From assembly GCA_029747015.1 (NCBI GenBank), contig JAKOGI010000053.1, positions 659,001 to 723,000 on the forward strand: DNA of 64,000 nucleotides. Reading direction: 5' to 3'. How positions within the stretch are numbered: the first letter of the stretch is position 1; every line of letters starts with the position of its first letter. This document shows positions 60,073 through 64,000 of the stretch, in pieces. The stretch comes from Carnegiea gigantea (Eukaryota; Streptophyta; Magnoliopsida; Caryophyllales; Cactaceae). The notes beneath the pieces are model-generated. The model was given only the letters and a program-made list of their open reading frames with translations. It made no database searches and was not told the origin of the DNA. The position numbers were made by a program, and so were the translations under genes.

Positions 60073-60443
60073 ATGCTTGAACCATCATCTGCTTGTCCTG
60101 GACCTAATTATTCACATATTGTTTACTCACCGGATGGTAATATCTCATTAGCACCCCACCCCAGTTAAACTATATCACTGATATAATTTTAGAATTAAGG
60201 GTTAAATTAGCTAAAATAAAAGATCTTAAGAATCAGTTAACTGTTGTCCATATTTCTCTTATTAACGAGATTAGATATAGTGAAAAATCTACTCCTAGAA
60301 TTAGCACTCCTTTTCAACATAAATATCCTTTCCAAAATCAAAAAAATAAGATTTCATTTCCTTCGCAAAAGATAAAAATTCAAAAAGAAACAGGAGAATA
60401 ATCTGGTACAAAATCTACTGAAAAGAAAGAAAAAGAAGATGAA
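60073..60443 (+). pseudogene. Caulimovirid first small ORF, copy C
   Basis: ATG 60073 opens LEPSSACPGPNYSHIVYSPD. A small insertion near 60155 shifts the frame to an early stop. In the shifted frame the coiled-coil stretch ILELRVKLAKIKDLKNQLT and a Lys/Glu-rich end continue to about 60448, overlapping the start of the next ORF (ATGAAATATG near 60438), an arrangement typical of compact caulimovirid genomes. Confidence 0.5.
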
Positions 60444-61935
60444 ATATGAAAAATACAATCTTGAAGAACTACAAAAAATGTTTGATGAAGAACAAAATCC
60501 ATAAGAACCAAACAAAATCATGAGCACAATTAGTGATAAACATGACGTTTTGTCTGAAGACAATGAAGAGACCAATAATGTCCAACTAGAAGAATAAATA
60601 TATCAGCAAATGAATCTTATTAAACTCGATGATCATAATGTGTTATCATTAGAAGAAATTAAACAAAAATTAGACAAAAAATATGGTAAAATGATTGCTG
60701 AGAATGAGATTAACGAAATCAGAGAAGAAATTGACTTATATGAAACAGAGACTAATCTTGCTAATAATATCGTTCCTAAACCTGAAGAATTTGGTGAACC
60801 ATCCAGAAGAAACACTCATTTCTTAAGACTTAGAAATGTTCCTACAGGACATATAACCAATTTTTCCTTCGACTTTATCCCAAGGAAAACCACGACCTAT
60901 GAAGAGATTGACCTTACTCCAATTAGCCAAATTAGTTATATCTTAAACATTGATGGAGCCCGTAATAGAGAAGAAATATTTAAGCACTAGAAAAGATGAA
61001 TGACTAGTATCTTAAATTTAAATACTACATGGACTGCAGCCAACTTCCTAAATTATATCGAGAAGAAATATTTGAGCACTAGAAAAGATGAATGACCAGT
61101 ATTTTAAACTTAAATACTACATAGACTGCAGCCAACTTCCTAAATTATATCGAGCATAGTTTCTCTGGCACGTTAGCTGATTGGTATGATTCATTAAGTG
61201 AAGATGGTAAAAACACATTAAGAGTGATGGAAACACCAACTGCTATGTTCAGAAGTCTGTGTAAAGAAATTGAAACTGAATTTATCAGAGCTAAAATAAA
61301 TTCAGAAGAAAAAGCACGAGAATGGCAAAGAAAAATTCACAACATAGAACTATGGATATGAGATACCTATAAAATTATATTACAGAATTCAGTTAATATT
61401 ATTAAAAAATTGGGCATAATGAAATCAGTCTTGGCATGTTCTATGATAAGTTGCCATATCCTATAAATTCGATAATTAATGAAAAATATATGGCATGATT
61501 TAAAGGAACAGATGTTGTTGATATCCTTGATTCAAGAATTTTCTATTTGAGAAAATGGGTCAATGAACAATATCTTGATCTTCAAAAGCAAAAGAAGATA
61601 AAGAAGGAATTCTTGACTTGGTGAGATTCTCCTCACCAATGGGGAAAAGAAATTGAGAAAAGAAGAAAAAGAAAATTTTATAAGAAAAAGAGTTTTAAAA
61701 AGCAAAGAGGCGAAAAATATAGAAGAAAATATTACAACAAACCAAATTCTAAAAAACGTAGATTTTTTAGAAAAACTGCTTATTGTCCTGCAGGAAAAAA
61801 TAATTGCAAATGCTGAACATGAGGAGAAGTAGGACATTATGCTAATGAATGCAAAAATAGAAAAAATAACAAACTTATTGAAACCTTGGGAAACCTAGAT
61901 TATGTTGAGCTCAGTGAAGATGAGGCATTAGACCT
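60438..61935 (+). pseudogene. Caulimovirid coat-protein region, copy C
   Basis: The longest open stretch (60610-60990) reads NLIKLDDHNVLSLEEIKQKL, then IVPKPEEFGEPSRRNTHFLR and IPRKTTTYEEIDLTPISQIS. A 92-bp tandem duplication (60968-61151) repeats the ILNLNTTW region. Further blocks include ADWYDSLSEDGKNTLRVMET and a basic tail (about 61650-61790). A zinc knuckle at 61805-61852 has TGA stops within its first half and GHYANEC in its second. The acidic end (DYVELSEDEALDLD) leads directly to the protease region after a deletion. Confidence 0.7.
60968..61151. repeat. 92-bp tandem duplication in coat region of copy C
   Basis: 60968-61059 and 61060-61151 both start gagaagaaatattt and end aattatat(c), differing at a few bases. 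Copy A has a single copy, so the duplication is specific to copy C. Confidence 0.85.
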
Positions 61936-61939
61936 AGAT

Positions 61940-62660
61940 TAATAAGAAAAATATAATAAAAATTGATGAGGAAGGTAAAATCACTATTAAACCTCAACTA
62001 TTAAGAAGCATGAGTACAAGATCAGATTGGGGAGAAGGATCTTCATCCGCTAAAGAAGAGCTTAAAGAAGATACAATTAGCCTAATCAGTGAAATAAGTA
62101 GAACGAGTTTTGAGGTTGCAAGATCCAGTCTAGATCGGTTAACAAGTCTAGATAGAAAAGTCATTGGGTACAAAATTAGAACTGTCAATGAACCTATCCA
62201 TGAAGATGAATTAGTCAAAAATATGATTATGAAAATATCCTATGAAGCTACCAACACAAACCCTAATAGCATCTATATACCAATAAAGATATGTTTAGAA
62301 GAATATAATAAATATGAATTATGTACTTACATAGATAGTGGTTGTTCTCTATACTTTAGAAAAAGATCATTATTTCCTAAATTTATGTGAAAAAGAGTTA
62401 AAAATTCTTTACAAGTAAGGATAGCTGATAATAGTGTTATGAGCCACAAGGAAGTCATAGAAGGGTTATCTATAGAATTAGGAGGAATTCAATGCATTAT
62501 ACCAATTCTATGGGCTATTGATCAATCCTCTCATGATATGATTATTGAAAATAATTTTTAAAGATTATATTCTCCTTGCACTCAGACCATAAACCAAATA
62601 ATATTTACAATTAGTGGTCACTCAGTTCCTATTGAGAAATTAAGTAAGGCCTACACTCAT
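61940..62660 (+). pseudogene. Caulimovirid aspartic-protease region, copy C
   Basis: The open stretch 62010-62390 reads STRSDWGEGSSSAKEELKED, then VARSSLDRLTSLDRKVIGYK, and reaches the active-site region YIDSGCSLYF, with Asp-Ser-Gly at 62334-62342. A TGA at 62388-62390 ends it. The downstream half continues (IADNSVMSHKEVIEGLSIEL) with more stops. It would cleave the viral polyprotein if intact. Confidence 0.7.
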
Positions 62661-62689
62661 CAAAAAATTGAATTTACACGCAGCCAGCG

Positions 62690-64000
62690 TAGTGAGAAGG
62701 TAATCCCTGCACAACGAGAAGTAGCACTGGCAATCTCATTACTTGAATTATCTATTAAAGAGTAGATTGTTGAATAAAAAGAAAAATTATGTAAAGAACT
62801 CTACTTTAACAATCCTCTAAAATTTTGGGATAAAGACAAAATATTTGATAAAATCACTTTATAAAATTCCCAACATTATCATTCGAGTTAAACAAATGGT
62901 ATATACCCACCAAGATATCCAAGAATTTGATAAATACATTAAAGAACTTCTTGACAAAGGATTAATTAGAAATAGCAAGAGTCCTCATACTAACCCTGCT
63001 TTCATGGTAAGAAATCATGTTGAAGTAAAAAGAGGAAAATCTAGAATGATAATCAATTACAAAAAAACTTAATGATAATACTGTCTTTGATGGCTATTAT
63101 ATTCCTAATAAAACAGTCATTTTCAATAGAATTCAAGGAGACTTTTGGTTCTCGAAAATGGATTGTAAAAGTGATTATTGACAGATAAAAATGGATGAAG
63201 AAAGTATTCCTTTAACTGCATTTAGTGCCCTACAAGGACATTATGATAGTAATGTCATTTGGTCTTAAAAATGCACCCCAAATATTCCAGAGAAGAATTG
63301 ATAATATCTTTAAAGATCTCAATCATTGTTGCTTAGTTTACATCGACGACATCCTTATATTTTCTAAAACCATAGAACAACACAAAGATGATATCTTAGC
63401 AGTCATCCAGAGATGCATCGATCATGGCATTATACTTGGTAAGAACAAATGCATTTATGCTAAGCAAGAAATTGAGTTTTTAAGTCTAGAGATAAAAGTT
63501 GGACAAATCATCTCACAAAAGCATATTCTGGAAAAAAAAAATTCCTGAAAAGATTAAAGATAAAAAACAACTAGAAAGGTTTTTTGAGTGCCTTACATAT
63601 GTTTCTGATTTCATTAAAGATTTGACTAAATTAAGAAAGTCATTGCAGCAGAAACTCAAGAAAGAAGTAAGTTGGACATGGACTAATAACGATTCAAAAA
63701 TTATACAGAACTTCAAAAAGATGTGTAAAAATCTTCCTGTTCTTAATTTACCTAATGAAGGAGATAATTTAGTTCTTGAAATAGATACTAACAATGAGCA
63801 CTGGAGTGCGGTACTCAAAATCAAAGAAGGTGAAAAACTTTACAAATACTGCAGTGAAATCTTTAATAAAACAGAATGTAACTATCCTATGATGGAAAAA
63901 GAAATTCTTGCAGTCATAAGGGGAATTGAAAAATTCTTAATCTTTTTAGCCCCTAAACCTTTTCTTGTTCGAACTGATTGCAAAGGAATACTTGATTTTG
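62690..64000 (+). pseudogene. Caulimovirid reverse transcriptase and RNase H start, copy C
   Basis: Blocks in order are QMVYTHQDIQEFDKYIKELL, GLIRNSKSPHTNPAFMVRN and RGKSRMIINYK. After a frame change come LKNAPQIFQRRIDNIFKDL and the catalytic box YIDD (63339-63350). The connection and RNase H start follow (NNEHWSAVLKIKE near 63790, then ILAVIRGIEKFLIFLAPKPF). A short deletion near 63245 and single-base changes break the frame, although the YIDD aspartates remain. Cut by the window end. Confidence 0.8.

Larger units (their letters stand above)
59744..64000 (+). mobile_element. Endogenous caulimovirid, copy C (defective, cut by window end)
   Basis: A second copy of the virus of 14557-40570, same orientation, not split by other transposons within the window. 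Order: leader, tRNA-Met primer site, small ORF, coat protein, protease, reverse transcriptase, start of RNase H. The movement-protein segment between coat and protease is missing (junction near 61936). A 92-bp tandem duplication lies in the coat region. There are frameshifts and stops in each ORF. Because it is separately bounded and differently rearranged from copy A, it is probably an independent insertion. Confidence 0.85.

Overview
This window is nuclear DNA from a flowering plant, probably a eudicot. The evidence is LTR retrotransposons with plant tRNA primer sites, CACTA/hAT/Harbinger-type transposons, plant LINEs and SINEs, long AT/CT/CA microsatellites, endogenous plant pararetrovirus DNA, and one intact plant-specific RING-H2 ATL gene. 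The species cannot be told from the sequence. Almost everything except the ATL gene is repeat or decayed transposon/virus DNA.

Layout. 1-2023: one LTR plus primer site of a minus-strand retrotransposon, and unrecognised DNA. 2311-3425: a non-autonomous hAT. About 3590-6770: a decayed multi-exon coding region on the minus strand, broken by a MITE. 6775-10585: a decayed L1-type LINE whose RNase H domain is split by a second hAT (9287-10399, perfect 8-bp target duplication). 10771-14438: a giant foldback element with an A/T-only core, half of it tandemly duplicated.

14557 to about 40570: one old, nearly full-length endogenous caulimovirid (copy A, + strand), split into four blocks by three later transposons, each with a recognisable target duplication. 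These are a gag-only LTR retrotransposon (15247-20879, ACGGA), a CACTA element (22162-30346, TGT) and a second gag-only LTR element with mosaic LTRs (32908-38054, ATACG). With the insertions set aside, the viral order is primer site, small coiled-coil ORF, coat protein, movement protein, aspartic protease, reverse transcriptase/RNase H, viroplasmin-like ORF, TATA promoter, poly(A) signal. The coat-before-movement order and separate last ORF resemble Solendovirus/Cavemovirus. A second copy (copy C, 59744 to the window end) lacks the movement-protein segment. Both copies carry many stops and frameshifts and look non-functional.

41495-42760: a probable solo LTR. 43010-45093: a 5'-truncated RTE-type LINE with a MITE inside. 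45118-54230: AT-rich intergenic DNA with microsatellites, SINE/Helitron-like fragments. 54231-54396: a complete short SINE with a perfect 14-bp target duplication. 54957-56351 (minus): the intact ATL42-like membrane-anchored RING-H2 E3 ligase gene. 56352-59743: intergenic.

The only gene likely to act for the host is the ATL gene. The most informative structure is the datable stack of insertions in the fossil virus.
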